64,000 nt of DNA from Cymodocea nodosa (Eukaryota > Streptophyta > Magnoliopsida > Alismatales > Cymodoceaceae): contig JAZBRI010000011.1 of assembly GCA_036874045.1 (NCBI GenBank), forward strand, positions 10,035,501-10,099,500. The letters are read 5' to 3'. A program made the position numbers and the translations under genes. Positions 19,679 to 31,792 of this stretch are shown in pieces. Within the stretch, counting starts at the first letter, position 1. Each line of letters begins with the position of its first letter. The notes beneath the pieces were generated by a model, which worked only from the letters and a program-made list of their open reading frames with translations, was not told where the DNA came from and ran no database searches.

Positions 19679-22600
19679 ATGGCATATGCTTATGCTCAAG
19701 GATTTCTGAAACCTGTAGTTAGCATATGTGAATTCTGCAATTCTGAAGGTCACGACATTTCTAACTGTTTGAAACTGAGACGTTTGCAGATGGTTATATC
19801 CCATGAACAACAAATGAATTATCCTCAATATAATAGAGCCGAGTATGAGAATCCTATAGTTTACTCAACTGATGGTTAGTATAGAATGTGTAATATGTTG
19901 AGAGACACTAAAGTTTGGGATAGGTATGATAGACTAGAGCGTAGTATAGAGCAAAACCTAGACAAACTAGAATACTTTATGTGTCAGCAACAAGAAGTCA
20001 ACCAAGTAAACTATAAGAAAGCATATTCAGAACCTAAAATGGATATAATTTACGAAACTGAAAAAACCATAATGAAAATTGATCAAAAATTGAATGCAAT
20101 GAAATTAGATGATCTCAAAAGAAAACTAAAAGCATTGGACGAATATACAATGAAAATACAAGTTATGCAACAGGACAATGAAAATTATAATGTTATAGAT
20201 CTGCATAATTTACAAAATATACAGCAAACAAAAAATATTAATGCAAGAGAATTTAAAAAATGCATTTTAAAACTAAAAACAATTGAAGATCATAATCATG
20301 AAAATGATATACAAAAACATCATGAGAGTAATGAAAATCTAGAAGATGTATGTGTAACATTAAGATCTGGAACTAATATACCACCAAGAACTCAAAATGA
20401 AAATAATATGAAGGTGGATAAGAGTAAAAATCAAAATGATAATGAAAATGTAATAGTTGAAAATCTAGAAATCACTAAAGAACAATCTGAATCTGCTAAT
20501 GAAGCTAAAAATGATCAAACAAATCAAACGAAAGAAAAAGAATCTTTTAAATCACAATCTTTAGCACCCTATCTTGAAAGATTACAACAAACAATACCTG
20601 AAAAATAAGAAAAAATTAGAGAAATTTTTGAAAAAGTACAAGTTAACATTCCTTTATTAGATCTATTGCAGAAAATGCTACCTTGTGCTAAATTTCTAAA
20701 GGATTGGTGTACTAAGAAAAGAAAGCGAAAAGTTCTTAGAAAGGTCTTTTTAGTTGAGCAAAGTAGTTCCCTATTTCTACCACAAATTCCTAAAAAGTTA
20801 TCTGATCCTAGAATCCCTATTATATCATGCACCATAGGAAATACCATTCTAGAAAGAACCTTAATAGACTTAGGTGCAGGTATAAATGTTATGCAAAGTG
20901 ATATATTTGCATCCTTAGGATTAGAAGGCTTAATTCCTACTAGTACGGTTATTCAATTAGGTGATAGAAGTATAATATACCCTAGAGGAAAAATAGAGGA
21001 TGTCTTAATTAAAATCAAAAACTTTATATATCCTATTAATATTGTAATTTTGGATTCCCAACAAATTAAGCATAGAAATAGTGATACATCTTTAATTTTG
21101 GGAAGGCCATTTTTAGCAACATCAGGGGCTGTTATAAATTGTAAAACTGGAGTAATGAAGTTATCATATGGTAATGAGGATACTCAATTAAATATTTTCA
21201 AACTAGAAAGGTTTGAGGAGTTAGAAATGTCCTTACATACCATAGACTTTTTAGAGGATGAAGGAGATATGTTAGATGATGTGATTCAAGAAGAATTAAA
21301 AAGGCAAATCAATTCTGCAACTTTAGAGGAAGGTGAAAGCATAAATATAGAAGGAGATCTGGAAGAAATTAATTTAGAAAATGATGATGTTCAATTAGGA
21401 GCTCTTGTTTCTGATGGGCAACATTTAGAATTAAAACATTTACCTCTTGAATTAACCTATATATTTCTGGAAGAGAAACGAACCTGTCCAATCATTAGTG
21501 CTTCAGATTTAAAAGAGGATCAAATAGCTAAATTAAAAGATGTAGTAAAAAGTTATAAATAAGCAATAGGATGGACTATGATTGATATAAAAGGATTAAG
21601 TTCAACTTTATGTTGTCACTACATATCTTTAGAAGAGAATGCTAAACCTGTTAGAATTCCTGAGAGGATATTAAATCCAAACCTTAAAGAAGTAGTCAGG
21701 AAGGAAATAGTGAAATGGTTAGATAATGACATAATTTATCCGATTTCTGATAGCTCGTGGGTTAGCCCAATCCATGTAGTTCCCAAGAAATCAGGATTAA
21801 CATTTATTAGGAATGAAAGTCAAGACTTGATACTTACTAGAATTCAATCAAGTTGGAGAGTATGTATAGACTATAGAAAGCTGAATGCTGTGACTAGGAA
21901 AAATCATTTTCCCTTACCTTTTATAGATCAAATGTTGGAAAGATTAGCAGGGCAAGAATATTTCTGTTTCCTAGATGGGTATTCAGGTTAAAATCAAATT
22001 CCAGTAGCATTAGAGGATCAAGAGAAAACAACTTTTACCTGTCCTAATGGAACTTATGCTTTTAAGAGAATGTCATTCAGATTATGCAATGCACCAGCTA
22101 CCTTTCAAAGGTGTATGCAAGACATATTTACTAGAATGACTGAAGATTTCTTAGAAATATTTATGGATGATTTTACTATATATGGCAACTCATATGAAGT
22201 TTGTTTAAGCAATTTAGACCAAATATTAAAACGCTGTGTGGAAAAAAATCTAGTTTTAAATTAGGAAAAATGTCACTTCATGGTTAAACAAGGAATAGTC
22301 TTAAGGCATGTTGTTTCTAAGAAAGGGTTGGAAGTAGATAAAGCTAAAATAGAAGTAATTTCTAACATACCAGAACCTAAATCAGTAAAAGATATTAGAT
22401 CATTTCTAGGACATGCTGGTTTTTATAGAAGATTTATTAAAAACTTTAGCAAGATAGCTAGACCTTTAACTAATCTATTAAAAGATGTTCCATTTAACTT
22501 TGATAAAAATTGCAAGGAAGCATTTTTCAGACTTAAAACTAGCTTAATTTCAACTCCTATAATTCAAGCACCTGATTGGAGCCATCTATTTGAATTAATG

Positions 22601-24301
22601 TGCGATGCATCTGATTTTGCTGTAGGAGCAGTGTTGGGACAGAAGATAGAAAAATCTCCTAGAGTGATTCATTATGCAAGCAAAACCTTAATGATGCTCA
22701 AGTTAATTACATAACTACTGAAAAAGAATTATTAGCTGTTGTGTTTGCTTTAGAAAAGTTTAGATCATATTTGATTGGAGCTAAAGTAATAGTATACACA
22801 GATCATTCAGCTCTAAAACATCTAATAAAGAAAAAAGAGACTAAGCCTAGATTGATCCGATGGATATTATTATTACAAGAATTTGATCTAGAAATTAAAG
22901 ATAAAAAAGGTTGTGAGAATGTAGTAGCAGATCATTTATTAAGATTACAAATAGAAAAATCAAATATTGAAATTAAGGATAATTTTCCTGATGAACAATT
23001 AATGACCATCAACACAACACCTTGGTATGTAGACATAGTTAATTACTTAGTTACTGGTTTAACACCTAATGATTGGAATAGACAGGATAAGAAATTATTT
23101 TTCTCAAGAGTAAAATATTACTATTGGGAAGACCCATACTTATTTAAGAAATGTCTTAATCTGGTTTTAAGGAGGTGTGTTCCAGAAACTGAATATCCGA
23201 GCATATTGTCTTTCTATCATGACCAAGCTTGTGGAGGGCATTTTGGTTTAGGGAAAACTGTTGCGAAAATTCTACAATGTGGATTTTATTGGCCAACACT
23301 ATTCAAAGATGCTCATAAATATTGCTTAAATTGTTTAAGATGTCAACAAATAGAAAGAATATCAAAGAGGAATATGATGCCTCTTAATCCTATTGTTGAA
23401 GTTGAAATCATTGATGTGTGGGGAATAGATTTTATGGGTCTATTTCCTATGTCTAATCAATTTAATTACATATTGTTGGGGGTAGATTATGTATCTAAAT
23501 GGATAGAAGTTATTCCTACAAAAAGTAATGACAACAAAGTGGTAATACAATTTATAAGAACCAATATATTTGCTAGATTTGGAATACCTAAAGCTATTAT
23601 CAGTGATAGAGGAACTTATTTCTGTAATAGAAGTTTTGAAGCCTTAATGAAGAAACTGCAACATCATATCATACGCAAATAAGTGGACAAGTAGAAGTAC
23701 AAACAAACAAATTAAATTAATCTTAGAAAAAGTAGTAAATCCTACTAGAACAGATTAGGCTAATAGATTGATAGATGCACTTTGGGCTTATAGAACTGCT
23801 TATAAGACAAGCTTAGGTATGTCACTTTTTAGGCTAGTATATGGAAAAAGTTGTCATTTACTAGTTGAAATAGAACATAAAGCTTATTGGGCATTAAAAA
23901 CTTTGAATACTAATTTAAATCAAGATGCTGAAAATAGAAAAATGCAATTAATTGAATTAGAAGAATTTAGAAATAAAGCTTATTTGAAGACTGTAAGAGA
24001 AAAAGAGAAAATGAAATTCTGGCATGATAGGAAAATTATTCCAAAAAGCTTTGAAATAGGACAAGAAGTATATCTTTATATGGCTAGACTCCATAACCAT
24101 CTAGGAAAATTAAGATCTAGATGGGCAGGACCTTACATAGTTCGAAATATTTATTCTTATGGAGCTATTGAAATTGAAAATCCTAAAAATTAGAATATAT
24201 TTAAAGTAAATGGACAAAGACTTAGACCTTTTCTAAAAATACCAAAAAGCTCCTTTGGAATTATAGAAGTCAGAGTAGAGGACTACTCGAGCTTTACTTA
24301 G
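19679..24301 (+). pseudogene. pol: Athila-like polyprotein (zinc knuckle, PR, RT, RNase H, integrase), unit II
   Basis: It opens with MAYAYAQGFLKPVVS and a CCHC knuckle, CEFCNSEGHDISNC, without the usual capsid domain before it. An acidic, Asn/Lys-rich linker with CVTLRSGT leads to the protease (LIDLGAG near 20870, ILGRPFLATSG near 21100). RT follows with WRVCIDYRKLN, FCFLDGYSG and the catalytic FMDDF (about 22162); RNase H with CDASDFAVGAVLGQ and [10 protein letters not shown]; then integrase with the HHCC finger ([10 protein letters not shown]...CLNCLRC), the DVWGIDFMG and ISDRGT aspartates, and the Athila-type C-terminus [11 protein letters not shown] and FKVNGQRLRP. Breaks: stops at about 19877, 20606, 21560, 21989, 22262 and 24191, a one-base deletion near 22690, and a deletion near 23655 that removes the integrase stretch before the catalytic Glu. 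No chromodomain was seen. Confidence 0.92.
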
Positions 24302-24850
24302 TAAGAAATCAATTTTTATGTAGATAAAATATATATATATATATAAAAATCATTACGATTCAACCGATCGGATCCATCGGTATGACCGGAACATAAAAAA
24401 TATGTATATTAATTTTCAAAAAAAAAATTGTTGGTTTTACCGAAATAGAGTATCGGTTCAACTAGAAAAAAAATTAGGTCTGACCGAAACATAGTATCGG
24501 TTAAACTGGTAAAAAATAGAAAAGCTATTATCTTAAGTATTATTATTATTATATATATCTGTTTGTATGAGAAGTCCGTTGAGTTACGCTTAACTCAACG
24601 AGCTTACTCTGTTAAGTCTTGAGTTAGTCAACGAGCTTATTCCGTTGAGTTAACTGTAACTCAACGGAGTACTATAGCTAAGACTGCGGATGAGAGAGCA
24701 ATAGTTGGTTCTAGAAATGACCCGATTACCCACCTAAACTTAGGGTTTATTTAAACTAAAACCTAGGGTTTTGGGGGCATTATCTGGCAAACCATTTGGA
24801 ATTTAGAACAGTAGAAATCAGAGCGATTCGTGCTGCTATGTAACTCCACG
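24302..24850 (+). other. Unit II pol-ORF3 spacer with inverted words
   Basis: An AT-rich stretch with recurring ACCGA/TCGGT words (24360-24500), then two GTTGAGTTA/TAACTCAAC inverted pairs (24571-24668), then the leader of ORF3. The same order recurs in units IV, V and VI. Confidence 0.75.
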
Positions 24851-25280
24851 ATGAGGAAGATGACACTTGAGTTCTAGGAAGATGTAGTTGACACAGCACA
24901 GTTTTGAAGGAATCAGAGGAATGGCACACGCGACAAAAGATTCGGAATACGACAAGAGAAAAGAGTTGCAGAAGGTAGAATCTAAACTTTTTAGATTAAT
25001 AAGAATGTTAGTAGATTGTGGTATACAAATACCCTAGATAATGGAGACACGAATCAGAGTAGCAACAGAAATTGTAGTTAGTAAAGAAAGAAAAATCAAG
25101 CCGAACAATGAAGTAGCCCTAGAGCTAATCTAGCGCAAGGCCAGATTATGGTTCAAAAGGCGCATTACTGGTCGTGGAAGTTGGGAAATATGGCGGTAGG
25201 AACAAGTAGAGGGAGAATGGGAGGAACCAACTACTGAAAGACCTGTTCCTGAGGAATAGCAGTTAGGACCTCTAGTTCAG
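24851..25280 (+). pseudogene. ORF3 (post-pol gene of the element), 5' part, unit II
   Basis: Starts at ATG 24851 (MRKMTLEF) and is homologous to the ORF3 of units IV, V and VI, sharing a basic motif like KERKIKPNNEVALELI (about 25100-25140) and TERPVPEE (about 25236). There are many stops (for example about 24875 and 25035). It is cut at 25280 by the junction with unit III. The function is not known; the position is where envelope-like genes occur in Athila elements. Confidence 0.7.
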
Positions 25281-26874
25281 CCAATTGAGCTCTTTAATGC
25301 TAGTGAATATTAGATTTGTCATTAAGCAACACTAACATTCAAATATTTCAAATAGTAACCATTAAAATCTTTAAGTATCTAGAACAATTGATTTCAGTAA
25401 ATTGTAATACTATTTTTTGAATCAAACAAACACAAAACATTCACAATACTAATAATAATAACTTTAATCACAATACAAAACAAATAATACAACACTTAAA
25501 TACTAAATATAAACTCAGATAAGTTGTTGTTTTTGGTATTTTTGTTTTGAGATATTCATGAAAATGGGCGAAAGGTGAAATGTAAAAATCTCTATCGATA
25601 GTAAATACTTCCGTCACTACATGCTACACGATTACACCACTGAAAACTTAATGACTTACAATTCTGCCTCCTCTCCTTATAGAATCGCGAGTCTAGAATT
25701 GCAAGATGATCTCCTCTTCAGCATATTGGCATCAACTCGAAACCAAGGTTAGAAGCTTTACGATCTCCTGAGATATGAGTCGGTGCTTGGTGAAAATGGC
25801 TTCCTTTCCCGTGACGCGATCACTCCTCACAGTGGTGAGGCACCGTGTTTGGCTCAAAATCAACCGGACATCAGGAAAGTATCGTCACAAACCTCCGATG
25901 GGTGGTGATTATGGTAATGTTGGTGATGTTGGTGAATTGTTGGTGATGGTGTGGATGATTCAGTGAACTTCCGACGCTGCCTATAGTTAGTGCGGTCCTC
26001 CACCTTTACATACACTGCCACACACTGCCAACCACACCTTCTTCATTTTTTCTCCTCTTCTTTTATATTTCTTCAATAGTAACTACTTCTACTTAAAATG
26101 ATTGGTTGGATTTCCTTCATTCAAATCAACGATGGTGATTTCTTCTCCCTTCCACGAGTGAATTCCTGCATGATACGTGCAATCCTGGCCTTCCTTCGAT
26201 TGTCCTTTTTCTGTAACCGCTACAATGGCATATTAGAAATTAAATGGTTCATGGAGTTACAGATAACTCAACGGACTTACTTCGTTGATTTAACTATAAA
26301 ACACGTGCAATAAAGAAATAAGCTGTTAACATAATGTGTTACCTTAGTATGTATTCATGTAACTCAACACGTACAGTTATGCTAACTTAACGAGTTAAAC
26401 ATGTGCATCTCACGTGATATACTAAAGCATTTAAATTCAACACGTGCATAATTCTAACTTAACAAGTTCAAAAATTTCACACTAACGAACCTAACTATCC
26501 GATGCCTAGATGCATTTTAGATAGTTAACAGATAACTTATTGAAAATCCACTTAAGTCATGCATTATAGTTTCAACACGTGTACTTCAGGAAATAATAAA
26601 ATATTCTTTAAAACATAACTGTCTGGTACATTAAACATAACTCTCTGAAATAACAAAAAATTCGGATACTTAAGAATTTCACAACCTACAATTTACCAAT
26701 AGTTCAAAAATATACTAAATTAACATTAATTCCCTGAAATTATGCAGATTCTTTCATTATAGCATATAATAGTGCAATTATAACATAATGGCTTAATTCT
26801 CATATGATAAGCTAAATATTATGCAATTAACCATCATTTAATTGTTAATATTATGCACTTTTTAGTTCTAAACA
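25281..26874 (-). repeat. Unit III 3' LTR, truncated
   Basis: Starts TGTTTAGAAC... after the polypurine tract at 26875 and runs to 25281, which corresponds to position 56091 of the unit V LTR. The last 460 bases of the LTR (U5) are missing. A TATAAAAG box lies at 26067-26060. It is closest by eye to the unit V LTR (for example the shared GTTGGTGATGTTGGTGAATT stretch on the plus strand). Confidence 0.85.
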
Positions 26875-26884
26875 CTTCCCCTAT
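26875..26884 (-). other. Polypurine tract of unit III
   Basis: ATAGGGGAAG on the minus strand directly before the LTR, identical to unit I. Confidence 0.85.
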
Positions 26885-28618
26885 ACTTAAATTTTGCTAG
26901 TCCCTTAGCAAACTAAGATCTAATTAGTTGGTCATTCTAAAGTGTTAGAATTAATTCTTTACCTAGTTCTTCTTCAAAATAATAAATTAGATTACTATAT
27001 AGATTTTCTGTATGTTTCAGTAATCTGTTTTAATTGTGTTTTCTCCTTTTCAACCTACAAATATACTTAGAATATATGTAAATTACATATAAAATATATC
27101 AACATCACATAGGTGTTAGTTATATTATCGTTTGTTCTTCTTTTTAGCATTTGTTATCCTGAATTTTCCAATATGATTTCCAGAATAAATTTCAAGTACA
27201 TACAAATCAAAACACAATCCAATTCAATATGATTAAGACAAGTAGAATAAAGAATTGTATCTCAAATAAACAACTTCAAAAGTCTATTCTAGATTCATAC
27301 TTCAGCAATTTTAGATAACAGTACATATACTCAATTCAAAAGATATCTGTATTTCACAAAACACTTGTTTCTTTTCAAAACAGTATATACATATTTGTAC
27401 TTTAAAAGTTAATTTGACAAGCTTGAATCATACAAGAGCTTTCTAGTGTACCCATGTATCGAGCTTTCAATCAACAATCCCAGATTTGATCAGGATCTTA
27501 GGTTGCCAGATTTAAAGAGTCCTTTTTTAGGTTAACAATCCTTATATACCTATCTGCTCAAGTACAAAAGGCTCGTGATTAAACAAGTCAATAAACTCTC
27601 AAAGTTTCTTTTTTTTTTATTTTATTTAAAACTAACACAATATATTTATGTATTTCATTAATACAGATGCAATAAAACACAAATCTCATATACTCCTACT
27701 TCTATTATTTACTGAAAATATGAATCCATGTCAATAAGCTCATACTTTTTCTATAGTTTAATAAGCTCTACACATAAATCATTCTACATGTTTAATCAAT
27801 CAAATTAAATGTATCATTGATCATATGTATTTTATTTAATCCAAAAATCAACGTTTTAGCTCTTTCAGGATTTCAGATAATTACTGAGTTTCAATTAAGC
27901 ATTTTGATTTCATTTTAAAATCGTGAAATTTTTAAACTCATAAAATTCAACAACATAAGATACTATATCTAGATTTTTATGAATAATAAAATTTGTAGCA
28001 TCTTATATAAGATTATAAATATAACATTCAAGCAGTCATAGTTCTTAAAAATTTTACAATTTCAAATATCAGATAGTTACAGCAAATTCATAAAAAAAAA
28101 TTTTCAATTTCCATAGAACTTTTGAAGTACCATTCTAATTCCTCTAATTAACAAAATTACATGGCTGTTACTTTAATTACCTCCCCCCCATACCTACATT
28201 TTGCATTGTCAATGTAAAAGATTTTACAATAAATATTGTAATTATAGCAAGCATGAATATTATTTCATTAACTTAGCATCTAACTCAATGAACTTAGTTG
28301 AAATGTAAATTCAAGATAAGTAATCAATTACATACATTGTCCTTTTGTATCTCCTTCAATATCTTCCGATTTTTGATTCTGAAAAACTTTTCATTCACAT
28401 AAAAGCAAAGTAACAACATAACAATTTAACTTGTTAAATCAGTGTCTTGTGTGGAACCCAGGCTCCTACGCCTTTGGTGGCTCACAGGCAAGCCAGTTGG
28501 TTTCCTAGAATAGATACCAACAAACTGGATTGATATTTTGTTGTTTTTTTTTTAGAACAAAACTAAAATTAAGAAAAATGTAGAATACACACAAAATTTA
28601 AAAGCACAGAATCATAGT
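26885..28618 (-). other. Unit III 3' non-coding region
   Basis: AT-rich, no gene seen. Positions 27200-28610 match unit IV 35020-36440 nearly base for base over long stretches. About 1.1 kb of it (26912-28070) is absent from unit I. Confidence 0.75.
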
Positions 28619-29115
28619 TTAAAAACATGATTGAAAAGTAGTAACAAATGGAATAAACGTGTTAGTCCATGCAAACTTTTTAGGCATAATTCTTCTTGCT
28701 ATTAATTCTGTGTTAATGCAATTTGCTTTCCTTTTTAGCTTGTAAACTTGCAGTATGTTATCAATACTAAATATAAGTGTATTACCATTAATGAAATGAA
28801 ATGCAAAAAGGGATCCTCTTATGTTCCAAGATAATGTAGCTATTTCTATTTCTACATCTATTTCAATATATTCTTCTTCCCACTTCCATTCATTTAGTTC
28901 TTTCATAATCCATATTTGAAATTTCTTCAATTCATCCCACCATCTTATCAGACATAAAGTAGCATCATCATATTCATTATACCACATTCCCAATTGAATT
29001 TGATCATATTCTAAAGTCGATGGTTTAGCTATATCACTCGGTATAGGTAATATTTCTATAAAACCATCATAACTGTCTATGCTTACTATGTATAAATCAG
29101 ATCTAACTGCAATTA
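28619..29115 (-). pseudogene. F-box/FBA-type gene, copy 2, C-terminal half only
   Basis: The frame is open from 29115 to the TAA at 28621-28619 and encodes about 165 residues: SDLYIVSIDSYDGFIEILPI, LCLIRWWDELKKFQIWIMK, EEYIEIDVEIEI, and a C-terminus ELIARRIMPKKFAWTNTF ending QSCF. This copy shows the true C-terminus that is broken in copies 1 and 3. The N-terminal half with the F-box is missing, because the PIF element begins at 29116. No stop occurs in what is left. Confidence 0.85.
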
Positions 29116-29284
29116 AGGGGGGGTTTGTGTATACTAAGATTTTGAAGAAAGGAAAGAAATGAAAGTAAAGAAACTATGTAAGTAGTTTGTGTAGATTTGG
29201 AAACTTGGGAAAGTTTTTTAACTTTCCCAAATATAAAAGGAAAAATTTTCCCTGATTTCGGAGACTCTCCCCTTTAAAATCAAG

Positions 29285-29470
29285 GAATCCTCGACCGCCT
29301 GAATGCCTTGATTTCATTTGCTCGAAGCTCGCCGACCGCTCGAAGCTCACCAACCGCTCGAAGCTCGCTGACCGCTCCAAGCTCACCAACCGCTCCAAGC
29401 TTGCCAACCACTCTAAGCTCACCGATCGCTCCAAGCTCGCCAACTGCTCCAAGCTCATTGATCGCTCGAA
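29285..29470. repeat. 18-bp minisatellite, GC-rich, in the PIF 5' region
   Basis: About ten tandem copies of an 18-base unit like GCTCGAAGCTCACCAACC. It stands out as GC-rich within AT-rich DNA. On the minus strand it is an open frame coding a six-residue repeat such as SLERLV, but nothing suggests that this is translated. A GT follows AAG at 29471, so the block may be a 5' UTR exon of the PIF genes. Confidence 0.85.
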
Positions 29471-30338
29471 GGTAATAATTTCATGAAACTTTTGCATAGT
29501 TTATTTCTTGTAGCTAGAACAATACTAACAAATATTATTAGTATTTTATCTACCAAAGTTTAAATTGAGTAACTTTTTATTTCATCCATTCATCACCTCT
29601 AATAATTTCTGTTGTTTGCGGTGGAACTTATTTTATATCAGTCGTCTGAACTTATTTAGTAACATTTGCAAGTAGAAGCTGGAGTTCATGTATATATTTA
29701 TGCATGGGTTTGTTCTTGGAAGGCAGTCTCAAAAGTGTGTATTTTGTTAATAAAAGTTAAAAGTTCATATCATGTTTATATGGTTAGTAGAGATTAATGA
29801 GAAGAGGAAAATTGAAAAAACAAGAAGCAAGATCTTTTGCAAGAACTAAGGTTCTTGAAGATTTAGGATTTTGTTAATATGACTCAATAATTTCTGTTGT
29901 GATCAATTTGCATTAATGAGGTCCTACATTATTTGGATTTTGGTCTAGATAGGAGGTGCTATGTTGGCCTTGCATTAGCAACAAAGCATGCTTGGACCTA
30001 AGAAATCTTAGTGCAGGCTATGTGTTAATTCTTGAATATCTTTTGCTGCTGTTCTTACTTCATTTGCTTCCCATTTCATGATATCCAACTTATTTCTTTA
30101 GTTATATTTTGATTACAAATCCAACAAAAAAAAGTATGAAATTCTTATGTATGCCATTTCATGTGTTATGAATGACTAGTAACTTATTTAAGTTATTCAT
30201 TCTTATCCACTTTTAATGCATGTTGTCATTGAATGAATAATAACTTATATAATTTTTATGTTAATGATTGATGTTGTCATTGTCATCCATATTTCAATGA
30301 TGTATTTTTCATTTATATATATGTTTTGCAAATTAGAT

Positions 30339-31424
30339 ATGGCTACTATAGATAATATAGTACCAAGTAGACAAAGATCCTATACTAGTTGGAATGCAAA
30401 AGTAGATGCCACATTTTTGGGTATATTAGAAGATGTTTTAAATGAAGGGAATGCAAAGACACATGATGGAAAAGTTAAAGTTGAAACATGGAACTCGGTA
30501 ATAGAGAAGTACAATAATGACACAAATGTAGGTATCACAAAGAAAAATGTTAACAGTCGAATTAAAACATGGCGACAGATGTATCGTAACTACACAAAAA
30601 TTATGTCTCAAAGTGGTTGGGGATGGAATTACATACAAGGTCATACTGATATTTCAGATGAAGTTTGGAATGAATTTATTAAGGTAATATTTTTGAATGT
30701 GTTAATATAATTTGTACGTTCTGTATATACTAACATACTTTTAATCTTGCAGAAACACCTAAATTGTGCCCCCCTCAAAGGTAAACCATGTCCTATTTAT
30801 GATCAACTGCAATTGTTATTTGAAAGTAATATGGCTATAGGGAATGTTAGTAGAGACCTTGAAACAATTACTCAAAATGAAGGAGACATACCTATGAATG
30901 AACCAAATGAAATGACACCTCCACCAAATCATTTTCAATACTTCACACCACCAAGTGATAGTCAAATGGATACAGATGGTATCCAACTTCAATCTCCAAT
31001 GTCTTCATCAAGAAGGTTCAATGAGGTGAAAAAGGGAAAATGTCCAAGACCACATGTAGAGTCAGCACAACTAATGACATCTTCATTTAAAGAAGCTACA
31101 TCTGCTATTATGTCATTATGTGAAAAAGAAGAGGATAAAGTTAAAGCTCGACAAGAATATTATGATAATGTAACAAACATATAGAAAGAACAACTTCAGA
31201 TCCAAAAACAACAAGTTAAAGTGCAAGAGCAAATGCTGCATTTCAAAGTGAAACAATGAAGTCTTACAGCACAAGCTATAGAAGCATTATTGCAAATTGA
31301 AAGTCTTACTAATAGTGAGAAATTCAAAGCAATGACGTTATTGGAAAGAAAAGAACTAGCAGAGAAATTTCTTAGCATCCTAGTAGATATGAGGGTAGAA
31401 TGGATTAAGTATCACAACTTATGA
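30339..31424 (+). pseudogene. PIF/Harbinger ORF1 (Myb/SANT-like DNA-binding protein)
   Basis: Exon 1 (30339-30683) begins MATIDNIVPSRQRSYTSW and holds a Myb/SANT-like trihelix domain with spaced tryptophans (SYTSWNAKVDATFLGILEDV, VETWNSVIEKYN, RIKTWRQMYRNY, DEVWNEFIK). A GT-AG intron (30684-30752) leads to exon 2 from 30753 (KHLNCAPLKGKPCPIYDQL). The frame stays open to a TAG at 31182-31184, then continues in the same frame through a Gln-rich helix, a TGA near 31257, and EKFKAMTLLERKELAEKF to a final TGA at 31422-31424. Two in-frame stops make it a probable pseudogene, though the first 258 codons are intact. In active elements this protein helps transposase bind the ends. Confidence 0.85.
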
Positions 31425-31792
31425 ATGTACTTTTCTATTGTTGAGTAATGTTGATGGATGTGATGAACTTTATTATTATGGTGAATAATGTATAATGTTG
31501 AATTTTAGACAATGATGATGACTATTGATTTTCATATGTGAATGCTTTATTGCTTGATATTTTATATAAATCTTGTTATGTGAAATAAATGTTTTTATTA
31601 TTGTTGAAGATTCTTATAGATTTTTAGGAAAATATGTACTAATCTCATTACTTCTTGTAGGTAATAATTATCATGAATGGTATTGATGGTTTGGAATTGT
31701 TAAAGAATATGCTTGAGGAAGAAGAGGAAGAAGTAGAAAGACGATGAACGTTACTTCTTTCACTATGGAACTTCCTTGCAGGTGTTGCATGT

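Larger units (their letters stand above)
17326..25280 (+). mobile_element. Unit II: plus-strand Athila-like element, 3' truncated
   Basis: 5' LTR, tRNA-Asp primer site, zinc-knuckle/PR/RT/RH/INT polyprotein, spacer and the first 430 bases of ORF3. It is inserted in a copia gag and ends abruptly at 25280, where an LTR in the opposite orientation begins. It is the only plus-strand copy. Confidence 0.85.
25281..29115 (-). mobile_element. Unit III: 3' end of a minus-strand Athila-like element with F-box gene
   Basis: F-box C-terminal half, 3' non-coding region, polypurine tract and 3' LTR, all on the minus strand. Truncated on the left at 25281 (the last part of the LTR is missing) and on the right at 29115 by the PIF element. 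Confidence 0.8.

Noticed and set aside
29174-29497. 107-codon minus-strand frame with six-residue repeats
   Set aside because: By-product of an 18-bp minisatellite; antisense to the PIF genes and has no non-repetitive domain.
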